Source of the DNA: JAAFHS01 sp031396505
Lineage (GTDB): Bacteria > Pseudomonadota > Alphaproteobacteria > Rhodobacterales > Rhodobacteraceae
Length of the DNA stretch: 5,825 nt
Assembly: GCA_031396505.1 (NCBI GenBank)
Contig: JANNKX010000339.1
Coordinates: 1 to 5,825, forward strand
Reading direction: 5' to 3'
This document shows positions 1-5,223 of the stretch, in pieces. Both the position numbers and the translations under genes were made by a program. The notes beneath the pieces are model-generated. The model did no database searches. It saw nothing but the letters and a program-made list of their open reading frames with translations, and had not been told where the DNA came from. Position 1 is the first letter of the stretch, and each line of letters opens with the position of its first letter.

Positions 1-68
1 CTGACCCCGCGTCGCACCACCGCATTCCCGGCCATCTCGCGACGTTGGCCCACAGCAAATGCGCGCAT
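1..68 (-). CDS. IS3-family transposase OrfB (integrase catalytic subunit), N-terminal fragment
   Basis: Reading leftward from an ATG at 68-66, the peptide begins MRAFAVGQRREMAGNAVVRRGV and runs off the window edge. The QRREMAGNAV stretch resembles the usual N-terminus of IS3-family OrfB, the DDE integrase that cuts and joins DNA. The catalytic domain is not visible. This peptide is in the same frame as orfA, after orfA's stop, whereas the family norm is the -1 frame. The -1 frame begins with an RPS-like start just after the slippery site, but the QRREMAG similarity lies in frame 0. The junction may therefore be rearranged, or orfB may simply start independently here. The start codon is uncertain. 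Confidence 0.55.
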   Translation of the reverse strand, partial: MRAFAVGQRREMAGNAVVRRGV

Positions 69-72
69 TTGC
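55..72. repeat. 18-bp perfect palindrome at the orfA/orfB junction
   Basis: GCAAATGCGCGCATTTGC reads the same on both strands. It includes the putative orfB start codon (68-66), and lies about 27 nt downstream of the slippery heptamer on the transcribed strand. It could act as a small RNA hairpin that stimulates frameshifting or controls orfB initiation, or it could be part of a small insertion. The palindrome is seen directly; any function is inferred. Confidence 0.5.
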
Positions 73-95
73 CTTTCGGGCAACGGATGGCCGAA

Positions 96-359
96 TTATT
101 TTTTTCCGAGAGCCTCCTGGAGCAGTTCATTTTGCATGCTCAACCCGGCGAACATCTTCTTCAGCCGACGGTTCTCGTCCTCGACGGCCTTCATCTGGCT
201 GATCAAGGACGCATCCATGCCCCCATACTTCGCCCGCCATTTGTAGAACGAGGCGTTGCTCATGCCATGCTCACGGCACAGCTCCGTCACCGGCACACCG
301 CCTTCGGCCTGCCGCGGGATCGCGAGGATCTGCGGTTCAGTGTATCTGCTTGTCTTCAT
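96..359 (-). CDS. IS3-family transposase OrfA (helix-turn-helix subunit)
   Basis: An 87-residue OrfA of the IS3 family, whose role is to bind the element's DNA ends, alone or as the N-terminal part of the OrfAB transposase. Residues 1-45 are the helix-turn-helix region, with the familiar RYTEPQI start, the ELCREHGMSNASFYKWRAKYGGMD core and an ISQMKAVEDENRRLKKM leucine-zipper-like segment (about 52-70). The gene ends GKK-stop, and the last codons GGA AAA AAA contain an A_AAA_AAA heptamer (105-99), the classic -1 frameshift site of this family. The start is the ATG at 359-357; no strong ribosome binding site precedes it. The length is normal for intact OrfA. An Ile-Pro in place of the commoner Ile-Leu at residues 14-15 is a minor oddity. 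Confidence 0.9.
   Translation of the reverse strand: MKTSRYTEPQILAIPRQAEGGVPVTELCREHGMSNASFYKWRAKYGGMDASLISQMKAVEDENRRLKKMFAGLSMQNELLQEALGKK
99..105 (-). promoter_or_regulatory. A_AAA_AAA slippery heptamer for -1 frameshifting
   Basis: Seven consecutive A on the minus strand, in the phase GGA AAA AAA TAA relative to orfA, so that A_AAA_AAA is placed directly before the orfA stop. This matches the known programmed -1 frameshift site of IS3-family elements that makes OrfAB. The -1 frame is open to the window edge. Whether it still leads into a functional orfB is doubtful (see the orfB entry). Confidence 0.6.
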
Positions 360-417
360 TCAGAATCTGCTCATGCATCTTGCCGAGAAAATTCTACTTA
401 TACAGCCTCTTACTTTC

Positions 418-434
418 GGGGGGGATTACCCCCC
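418..434. repeat. G7-ATTA-C6 perfect hairpin next to the IS end
   Basis: Seven G (418-424), ATTA, then six C (429-434) form a 6-bp all-GC stem with a 4-nt loop. It lies between the presumed IS terminus and the stop of the DUF1328 gene. On the minus strand it is downstream of that gene and could serve as its terminator stem, but no T-run follows: the next bases are CGAAAGTAAG. The original tail may have been altered by the IS insertion. This is inference. Confidence 0.4.
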
Positions 435-460
435 GGCCTATATCCCAAGACGCCAGCGTA

Positions 461-634
461 TCAGACCGGCGGCTGACCGCGAAGTGCACGTGCGATCATC
501 GCGACGATGAACAGAACGATGAACACGAAGAACAGGATTTGTGCGATGCCCGCAGACGCGCCTGCGATCCCGCCGAAGCCAAGTGCCGCAGCGATTAGTG
601 CGATAACGAGGAATGTCAGTGCCCAACCAAGCAT
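461..634 (-). CDS. DUF1328 family small membrane protein
   Basis: A 57-residue protein beginning MLGWALTFLVIALIAAALGFGG, typical of the DUF1328 (YtjA-like) family, whose members are short inner-membrane proteins of about 55 residues with no known biochemical activity. Two hydrophobic helices are visible (about 2-20 and 28-48), joined by a small Gly/Ala-rich turn (GGIAGASAG), with a basic tail (ARALRG). The ATG at 634-632 was chosen over an upstream in-frame start because GGAG lies 7 nt before it (AAGGAGATATCC) and the family starts at MLGWA. An exact EcfG-type promoter lies 52 nt upstream (686-710), so it is a probable general stress regulon member. It is transcribed separately from the CsbD-like gene, whose terminator lies between them. 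Confidence 0.92.
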   Translation of the reverse strand: MLGWALTFLVIALIAAALGFGGIAGASAGIAQILFFVFIVLFIVAMIARALRGQPPV

Positions 635-685
635 GGATATCTCCTTCTCTTTTCGGAATATGGCGTGAGATGCCACCGCAAAACC

Positions 686-710
686 AACGCAAATGTGCCC
701 TCATGGTTCC
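686..710 (-). promoter_or_regulatory. EcfG-type promoter for the DUF1328 gene
   Basis: On the minus strand GGAAC (710-706) is followed after 16 nt by CGTT (689-686), an exact match to the alphaproteobacterial EcfG consensus. Transcription should start around 680, leaving a leader of roughly 45 nt before the ATG at 634. The leader contains the ribosome binding site GGAG. Confidence 0.85.
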
Positions 711-781
711 GTGGTGTCGGGAAAGAGCTGCTGTTTTGTGCAGGTCCTCCGATGATGGCGGCCGAACCAAGGACGAAACGC

Positions 782-813
782 AAAAACTCCCGGCTGTGGA
801 GCCGGGAGTTTAC
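782..813 (-). terminator. Rho-independent terminator of the CsbD-like gene
   Basis: A 12-bp perfect stem, AAACTCCCGGCT/AGCCGGGAGTTT (784-795 with 800-811) around a 4-nt loop. On the minus strand it ends in TTTTT. It lies 18 nt past the stop of the CsbD-like gene and ahead of the DUF1328 promoter, so the two genes form separate transcription units. Confidence 0.9.
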
Positions 814-829
814 CAAGCGATCCAAGGTG

Positions 830-1027
830 TCAGAGCGATTGGAACCAACTGTCCACTTCCTGCTCTGCGACGTCACGCGCCTTGCCATAGCGTTTCTGAA
901 CAAGACCGACCATTTCTTCACGGCGGCCTTTGATCTGGGTCCATTCATCCCCGGTAATATCGCCCCATTTTGCTTGGGCGCGGCCGGCCATTTCTTTCCA
1001 GCTGCCTTCGATTGTATCCCAGTTCAT
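830..1027 (-). CDS. CsbD family stress-response protein
   Basis: A 65-residue acidic/basic, helix-prone protein of the CsbD family (general stress proteins induced by sigma-B in Bacillus and by the general stress response in many proteobacteria; molecular role unknown). The sequence MNWDTIEGSWKEMAGRAQAKWG followed by a second similar segment (QIKGRREEMVGLVQKRYG) shows the family's internal repeat of W/I-x-G-x-x-x-E-M-x-G helices; the length matches the usual 60-70 residues. There is no signal peptide, so it should be cytoplasmic. The start at 1027-1025 is preferred over an upstream in-frame start because GAGGA sits about 8 nt before it and the family begins MNWD. It has its own EcfG-type promoter upstream and an intrinsic terminator downstream. 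Confidence 0.94.
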   Translation of the reverse strand: MNWDTIEGSWKEMAGRAQAKWGDITGDEWTQIKGRREEMVGLVQKRYGKARDVAEQEVDSWFQSL

Positions 1028-1064
1028 GATCTCATCCTCTTTCAGTTGCGGTGTATGTTTCGAC

Positions 1065-1089
1065 AACGCACGTGGCGTGTGTGGGTTCC
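1065..1089 (-). promoter_or_regulatory. EcfG-type promoter for the CsbD-like gene
   Basis: On the minus strand GGAAC (1089-1085), a 16-nt spacer, then CGTT (1068-1065): an exact consensus match. It is 37 nt upstream of the ATG at 1027 and lies between that gene and the 3' end of the kinase gene, so the CsbD-like gene need not be read through from the nepR operon. Confidence 0.87.
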
Positions 1090-1145
1090 CTGACAAGCGA
1101 CAGTAAAAGGATCAGAATACTGGTTCGCGTGACCGGGACCGCAGT

Positions 1146-2912
1146 TTACATGCTCTGTTGCAGCGGTTCGGATGGCTGAACTTCACGGAGCGGGAAATCA
1201 AGACGCACAACATAGCGCCCATCTACGGGGCCGACTGACAGCTTGCCCATCAGTTGTGACGCAAACGCAGTCAACAACTGCTGGCCAAGCCCCGTACTTT
1301 CCATGCTGTTTGGTAACGGTGTGCTGTCGTCAGATAACAACGTGTTCGATACTTCCAGACGTGCAGTATCAGGTGCCGTGCGGCGGAGAGAAACCGAAAG
1401 ACCGGCTGCATAAGGGGATGCGACGCTGCCATGTTTGAGAGCATTGGTAAGTGCTTCGGTTAGGATGAGTGAAAGCGGGACGGCCTGATCAGGTGTCAGG
1501 CGGATCGGGTCGAAGGTGGTTGTGGTTTCGACCGTCCGTTCGCCGGACGCGCCCATGCGCAACACCTGCGCCACGATCGATTCAAGCAGTTCATCTGCCT
1601 GGACATCGGTCAAGCCACTGGTCTGGTACAGTTCGCGATGAACGGTGGCCAGGCTCATCACGCGTTCGTGCAGGTTGCGCAACAGGGTACGGGCTTCGGG
1701 GTTTACCGATTTGCGGATCTGCAGGTTCATGATCGATGCAATAAGCTGGAGGTTGTTTTTCACGCGGTGGTGCACTTCGCGCAGCAACACCTCTTTCTGG
1801 CGCATCGAATCTTCCATGCGGGCAGCGTCATGCAGCACCGATCCCATCATGCGTTCATAAGCCTCGCCAACGTCGCGGAGCTCGTTGGGCGCGGCAGACA
1901 GATCAGGTGGGGCCACAAGACGACTGCCGCCCGCAAAAGCGGTGATGGACTGGCGCAGTGACCGGACATGACGCAGCACTTGGTTTTCAGCCGCAAGAAA
2001 CGCCACCAGCATGCTTGCAAGCCACATCGCCAGAGGAAAAACCCAAAGGGGTAGCATGCCGCCAAAGGACGCGTTCGCCGCAACTGTGGAAGGCCAGGAC
2101 CCAAGCACATAAAGCTGACCTGGCACGATCGCCATGACCGCGAAGGTCCGGTTGATGCCTTTGATGGTGGTGTCACGGAACGTCGTCGGTTCCTTGCCAA
2201 CAAATTCAACTAACGGTCTGTTTGCCGGAATCCGTTCGCCTGCCGTGTCCACACCATCGACGGCAGTTAGAACAGTGCCGTCGCCGTTGAAAGTCATTAG
2301 CGCGACAGGTTCGGACAGGCGCACATTAACAGCCGTCACGGCAACGGGACGGCTCTGCAATGCCTCATGCGGAAGAGAAAGCGAGACAATTCCCACGACA
2401 TTTCCCCGTGGATCGATGACGGTCTGCGAAAAGATCAGAACGGATTCGCCCGTTATCTTGCCTTTGAGATTGACGAACATCAGTGATCCGGGATTCGCGA
2501 CAAGGTCCAGCAAGCCGGGATCACCCGCGAAACTGAAGGGTTGGCCGGTGGAGGCGCAGGTCATATTCCCATCGGTCGGAATGAAGCCTGCAAATGTGAA
2601 CTGTGTTTCATGCTCCAGAAGTGTCTGCAGGGTTTTGGTGCAGGCGGTGGAATCATTGATTTGTAACGCAATCGTCTCGGCGAGGGTTGCCGCGACGCCA
2701 CGTGCCCGGCTAATGGCGTCGATCTGATACGTCGCGGCCAACAAGGTTTCGCCAAAAAGGGCGGACTCCCAGCGGGCCTGCGACTCGTCTTCGAACTGCT
2801 GTGCCTGATTGTACGACAGCAAGGCCAATGGCATCAGCGCAATACCGAACGCGGCCATGAGGCGGAAGCCAAGGCCACCTGTGACGAAGGTGAACCACGG
2901 GCCGGGCTTCAT
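1146..2912 (-). CDS. Membrane-bound HisKA_2-type sensor histidine kinase of the general stress response (PhyK-like)
   Basis: A 588-residue sensor kinase. A first membrane helix (about 14-33) and a second (about 286-307) enclose a periplasmic region of about 250 residues that looks Cache-like (FAGFIPTDGNMTC..., then VLIFSQTVIDPRGNVVGIVSLSL near 158-180). A HAMP-like linker follows (310-370), then the HisKA_2 dimerisation helix with EVHHRVKNNLQ (379-389; likely phospho-His 382), and an ATPase domain with N-box TEALTNALKHG (485-495) and glycine box STGLGQQLL (539-547). The usual DxGxG box is not recognisable (SNTLLSDDSTPLP instead). Such kinases phosphorylate PhyR, the likely partner here. Its ATG overlaps the ecfG stop as ATGA with no clear ribosome binding site, so translation is probably coupled. 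A longer in-frame start at 3008 would run 100 nt into ecfG and is rejected. The only two cysteines, C91 and C119, are both periplasmic. Confidence 0.92.
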   Translation of the reverse strand: MKPGPWFTFVTGGLGFRLMAAFGIALMPLALLSYNQAQQFEDESQARWESALFGETLLAATYQIDAISRARGVAATLAETIALQINDSTACTKTLQTLLEHETQFTFAGFIPTDGNMTCASTGQPFSFAGDPGLLDLVANPGSLMFVNLKGKITGESVLIFSQTVIDPRGNVVGIVSLSLPHEALQSRPVAVTAVNVRLSEPVALMTFNGDGTVLTAVDGVDTAGERIPANRPLVEFVGKEPTTFRDTTIKGINRTFAVMAIVPGQLYVLGSWPSTVAANASFGGMLPLWVFPLAMWLASMLVAFLAAENQVLRHVRSLRQSITAFAGGSRLVAPPDLSAAPNELRDVGEAYERMMGSVLHDAARMEDSMRQKEVLLREVHHRVKNNLQLIASIMNLQIRKSVNPEARTLLRNLHERVMSLATVHRELYQTSGLTDVQADELLESIVAQVLRMGASGERTVETTTTFDPIRLTPDQAVPLSLILTEALTNALKHGSVASPYAAGLSVSLRRTAPDTARLEVSNTLLSDDSTPLPNSMESTGLGQQLLTAFASQLMGKLSVGPVDGRYVVRLDFPLREVQPSEPLQQSM

Positions 2913-3466
2913 GCGACGGCGCGTCCGGACTGTGCTACAACGGCCAATGTCTGACCGTCCGCCAAGAGAGGGTTTCCTGTTGGTTTGGCCATTCCCATCA
3001 TTTCGCAAAGACGTGCGCGCGCGCGGTTCGCGCGACTCTTTGCAGTGCCAGTGGCCACGCCCATCATGCCTGCCGCTTCGTCATAAGAATAGCCGTTGGC
3101 ACCCACAAGGACCAACACTTCGCGGTGTTCGGGGGACAGTTGGTTGAAGGCCACCAGAAATTCGCTGAATGCGAGTTTGCCATCATGTTGCGGCAGAACC
3201 GAGAGCGAGGCGGCATAGACACCGTCGGGATCGGGCACTTCGCGTTTGATCTTGCGCCGGGAGGAGAAAAAGGTGTTGCGCAGAATGGTAAAAAGCCAGG
3301 CGCGCAGATCAGTGCCAAGCGTGAACTTGTCAAAGTTCGACCATGCCTTGACGATGGTATCCTGCACCAAATCGTCGGCGGCTGCATGGTTGCGGGCCAG
3401 CGACATTGCAAAAGCGCGCAAGTCGCGAATGTAGAGGGCGATGTCTTCGCGCGGGTCGGTTTTCAC
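2909..3466 (-). CDS. ecfG: EcfG-type ECF sigma factor, master regulator of the general stress response
   Basis: A 185-residue ECF sigma factor of the EcfG (ECF15) group, which directs RNA polymerase to GGAAC/CGTT promoters. The sigma-2 domain spans about 10-77 (DDLVQDTIVKAW, then TDLRAWLFTILRNTFFSSRRK, the region 2.2-2.4 signature). The sigma-4 domain spans about 100-155, with QLSPEHREVLVLVGANGYSY leading into the helix-turn-helix around 126-153. The start is a GTG (3466-3464) that overlaps the nepR stop as GTGA; GAGGGG lies about 5 nt upstream within nepR. The C-terminal tail after residue 158 (KPTGNPLLADGQT...) is longer than in many relatives. It sits between its anti-sigma factor and the presumed cognate kinase in one operon, and the operon promoter is itself EcfG-type, so it should activate its own expression. 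Confidence 0.95.
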   Translation of the reverse strand: MKTDPREDIALYIRDLRAFAMSLARNHAAADDLVQDTIVKAWSNFDKFTLGTDLRAWLFTILRNTFFSSRRKIKREVPDPDGVYAASLSVLPQHDGKLAFSEFLVAFNQLSPEHREVLVLVGANGYSYDEAAGMMGVATGTAKSRANRARARLCEMMGMAKPTGNPLLADGQTLAVVAQSGRAVA

Positions 3467-3669
3467 GGCTTCCCCTCTTTCTCTCGCAGTTGTGCAAGCA
3501 GTTGGGCAAAGCGGTCAGGCACAGCTTCGGTCAACGCTGCCTGATAGACACGTTTGAGATTTTCTTCGATTTCAGGCGGCATTGACAAGCGGTTGCGTGC
3601 CGAAGGAGTTTGGCTGCCTGTTGGACGATTATTAGCGTCGCTTTCTTTATCTGACATGTCACCTGACAC
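3463..3669 (-). CDS. nepR: NepR-type anti-sigma factor
   Basis: A small anti-sigma factor of 68 residues that, by family knowledge, holds EcfG inactive until phosphorylated PhyR captures it. The first 29 residues are polar and look disordered; the conserved core PPEIEENLKRVYQAALTEAVP (31-51) plus DRFAQLLAQL (52-61) is the two-helix NepR signature that wraps sigma or PhyR. Two starts are possible: GTG at 3669 with AAAGG 8 nt upstream, or ATG at 3657 with AGGTG very close upstream, giving 64 residues. I list the longer form, but the shorter is plausible. The gene is first in the leftward operon, its stop overlaps the ecfG start, and an EcfG-type promoter lies upstream. Confidence 0.93.
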   Translation of the reverse strand: MSGDMSDKESDANNRPTGSQTPSARNRLSMPPEIEENLKRVYQAALTEAVPDRFAQLLAQLREKEGKP

Positions 3670-3696
3670 TTTTTTGGCCTTTCATCGCGTTGACTG

Positions 3697-3722
3697 GGAA
3701 CTTAACGCGAGGATACAGCGTT
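3697..3722 (+). promoter_or_regulatory. EcfG-type promoter for phyR
   Basis: On the plus strand GGAAC (3697-3701), a 17-nt spacer, then CGTT (3719-3722), exact consensus. Transcription should start near 3729, leaving a leader of about 30 nt. Each -10 element of the divergent pair lies inside the spacer of the opposing promoter. Confidence 0.9.
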
Positions 3723-3729
3723 GAGTTCC
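3704..3729 (-). promoter_or_regulatory. EcfG-type promoter for the nepR-ecfG-kinase operon
   Basis: On the minus strand GGAAC (3729-3725), a 17-nt spacer, then CGTT (3707-3704). Transcription should begin near 3698, about 30 nt before the GTG start of nepR. It provides positive feedback by EcfG and is interleaved with the phyR promoter on the other strand. Confidence 0.9.
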
Positions 3730-3760
3730 CGGTAACGGGAAAAAATAGAGGGAGATCGCC

Positions 3761-4570
3761 ATGATCGCGCAGAATGACGCCAGCGTCGGCACTGTCGTGA
3801 CCAAGAACCTGCCATATCTGCGGCGCTATGGCCGCGCGCTGACGGGCAATCAGACGAGTGGCGACCGGTTTGCTGCAGCGACACTGGAAGTGATTCTGGA
3901 GGATATGAATGTGGTTGCTGATGCGGCTGACCCGCGCGCAGCACTGTTTCATGCGTTTCATGTCGTGTGGAAAAGTGCCGGTGCACCCGTGGGTGAACCG
4001 GATGGCCCGTTAGGTGTACATGCACAAGACCACATGGCGCGGCTGACGGCAAATTCACGCGAGGCGTTGCTTTTGCATGTGATTGAAGGGTTCACAGTCG
4101 AACAGATTGCGGAGATTATTCAGGTGTCTGGGGATGATGTTACCCGGTTGGTCGGGGTCGCAATCAAGGAGATGGAAGCCTCCGTCGCAGGTGCCGTTTT
4201 GGTGATCGAGGATGAAGCGATCATCGCGATGGATATCGTGGATATTGTGCGCGGTCTTGGCCACCGGGTGACAGGCACGGCACCAACCCATGCCGACGCG
4301 GTGGCGCTGGCGCACAGTGATCGGCCTGACCTGATTTTGGCAGATATCCAACTGGCAGACAAATCATCGGGCATCGCGGCGGTGAATGAAATTCTGATGG
4401 ATTTTCCGAAGACGCCGGTTATTTTTATCACCGCGTTTCCCGAACGGATGCTGTCGGGCGAACGGCCGGAACCTGCGTTTGTCATCACCAAGCCGTTCAC
4501 CGAAGACCAGTTGCGATCTGCCGTGGGGCAGGCAATGTTCTTTGCATCGACTGCGACGCTATCGGCCTGA
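3761..4570 (+). CDS. phyR: PhyR-type anti-anti-sigma response regulator
   Basis: A 269-residue PhyR: an N-terminal sigma-like domain (about 8-138, with sigma-2-like and sigma-4-like halves; ANSREALLLHVIEGFTVEQIAEII, 97-120, mimics region 4) fused to a C-terminal receiver (about 145-262). All receiver residues are present: acidic pair E150/D151, phospho-acceptor D195 in LILADIQL, T224 in IFITAF, and K244 in ITKPF. By family knowledge, phosphorylation frees the sigma-like domain to bind NepR and so release EcfG. The start is the ATG at 3761, with AGGGAG 7 nt before it. It is transcribed divergently from nepR from its own EcfG-type promoter, and an intrinsic terminator follows. The length is normal for the family. 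Confidence 0.96.
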   Translation: MIAQNDASVGTVVTKNLPYLRRYGRALTGNQTSGDRFAAATLEVILEDMNVVADAADPRAALFHAFHVVWKSAGAPVGEPDGPLGVHAQDHMARLTANSREALLLHVIEGFTVEQIAEIIQVSGDDVTRLVGVAIKEMEASVAGAVLVIEDEAIIAMDIVDIVRGLGHRVTGTAPTHADAVALAHSDRPDLILADIQLADKSSGIAAVNEILMDFPKTPVIFITAFPERMLSGERPEPAFVITKPFTEDQLRSAVGQAMFFASTATLSA

Positions 4571-4592
4571 CTCCGGCGCGCAGAGCTGCAGG

Positions 4593-4622
4593 CGAAGACC
4601 GGGGTCATTCCCGGTTTTCGTC
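4593..4622 (+). terminator. Rho-independent terminator of phyR
   Basis: Stem CGAAGACCGGG/CCCGGTTTTCG (4593-4603 with 4610-4620, one G-T pair) around the 6-nt loop GTCATT, beginning 23 nt after the phyR stop. The T-run is short and partly inside the stem (TTTTCGTCGTTT), so efficiency is uncertain. It separates phyR from the EcfG promoter of the next gene. Confidence 0.7.
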
Positions 4623-4648
4623 GTTTATCGGTGCCTTATCACCGTCAG

Positions 4649-4674
4649 GGAACCCGGATCGCGGCTCGTGCGTT
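4649..4674 (+). promoter_or_regulatory. EcfG-type promoter for the exported protein at 4724
   Basis: GGAAC (4649-4653), a 17-nt spacer, then CGTT (4671-4674) on the plus strand, 49 nt before the ATG at 4724. The exact consensus match places this gene in the general stress regulon independently of phyR read-through. Confidence 0.85.
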
Positions 4675-4723
4675 TGTTCTGCAGGCTCCGTGTTTCGGGC
4701 TGACACCATGAAAGGAAATTCAA

Positions 4724-5215
4724 ATGTTCCGTACTTCAGTTATTGGGCTGTCGCTTGCACTTCTTGCAGGCACGACGGCACATGCAGCCTTCGACAAGGT
4801 CGCAGAAGTCAACGTCGAGGCCGACCTGTCGGTCGTTCAGAATGCAGAAGCGGCAGCCTACTGGGCAAATGTGACCACCGATCTGGAAAACGCAATCGTG
4901 GCGCGCTTGGTTGATCGGATCGACGAAGAAGGTGTGATCGTCAGCGTCGATTTGAGCGAGATAGAATTGGCCAGTGCGTTCGAGCAGGCCTACAACATCG
5001 CGGATTCGGTTCTGGTGGGTGAGATCAACGTGAAAGGTGAGCAGACCAACGCAAACGAATTCACCTACGATCTAAGTGTTTCGCTAGAATCCGCTGTGGT
5101 GGCGGTTTCGGCCGATGGGACGACGGTTGTGTATGACACGATCAACTCGCCGGAGGCCTACCAGGTGTTGATCAGTGCCTTCGCTGACAACGTGGTGGAA
5201 AGCCTCGATAAGTAG
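4724..5215 (+). CDS. Exported protein of unknown function, likely stress-induced
   Basis: A 163-residue protein that I do not recognise. Residues 1-21 (MFRTSVIGLSLALLAGTTAHA) form a clear Sec signal peptide with probable cleavage after AHA, so the mature protein, of about 142 residues, should be periplasmic. There is no lipobox and no further membrane helix. The mature part has no cysteine, is strongly acidic, and alternates helix-like (ADLSVVQNAEAAAYWANVTTDLENAIVARLVDRI) and strand-like stretches (GVIVSVDLSEIEL, SVLVGEINVKG, FTYDLSVSLESAVVAVS, GTTVVYDTI). This suggests a small alpha/beta domain, perhaps one associated with the outer membrane or periplasm. AAAGGAAA lies about 6 nt before the ATG. 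It follows phyR but has its own EcfG-type promoter. Confidence 0.88.
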   Translation: MFRTSVIGLSLALLAGTTAHAAFDKVAEVNVEADLSVVQNAEAAAYWANVTTDLENAIVARLVDRIDEEGVIVSVDLSEIELASAFEQAYNIADSVLVGEINVKGEQTNANEFTYDLSVSLESAVVAVSADGTTVVYDTINSPEAYQVLISAFADNVVESLDK

Positions 5216-5223
5216 GGCTCAAA

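Larger units (their letters stand above)
1..404 (-). mobile_element. IS3-family insertion sequence, 5' part only
   Basis: This is the upstream end of an IS3-family element reading leftward out of the window. It holds a complete orfA (96-359), a poly-A slippery heptamer at the end of orfA, and the first codons of orfB. The outer end is placed near 404, where the minus strand begins TGTATAAGTAG; TGTA-type termini are usual in this family. That boundary is inferred, because the other terminal repeat and the target duplication lie outside the window. The element sits just beyond the 3' end of the DUF1328 gene and does not interrupt any visible gene. Confidence 0.8.
3696..3730. repeat. 35-bp inverted repeat containing both divergent EcfG promoters
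   Basis: Left arm GGGAACTTAACGC (3696-3708) and right arm GCGTTGAGTTCCC (3718-3730) are reverse complements at 12 of 13 positions, around a 9-nt centre. Each arm carries the -35 of one promoter and the -10 of the other, so both promoters share the same DNA. A second short inverted repeat, TTCCCG-GTAA-CGGGAA (3726-3741), overlaps the right arm and lies at the start of the phyR transcript. Confidence 0.85.

Noticed and set aside
45..476. 143-codon plus-strand frame over the insertion sequence
   Set aside because: It is the complement of the transposase orfA and its flank, and the peptide resembles nothing recognisable.
841..845. GGAAC word on the plus strand within the CsbD-like gene
   Set aside because: There is no CGTT at the right distance and no plus-strand gene follows.
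2177..2193. GGAAC-N7-GTTCC palindrome inside the kinase gene, as another EcfG promoter
   Set aside because: Neither strand has CGTT at a 16-17 nt spacing after GGAAC, and it lies inside coding sequence with no downstream gene.
2134..2727. A 197-codon open frame on the plus strand inside the kinase gene
   Set aside because: It is antisense to a well-supported sensor kinase, shows no recognisable domain, and has the serine/arginine/valine-rich composition typical of a shadow frame in GC-rich DNA.
2913..3008. Longer N-terminus for the sensor kinase
   Set aside because: It would overlap ecfG by 100 nt and add an arginine-rich stretch before the first membrane helix. The ATGA overlap start is the natural operon arrangement.
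3125..3544. A 139-codon plus-strand frame opposite ecfG and nepR
   Set aside because: It lies entirely opposite two convincingly identified genes and has no family resemblance or ribosome binding site that would argue for it.
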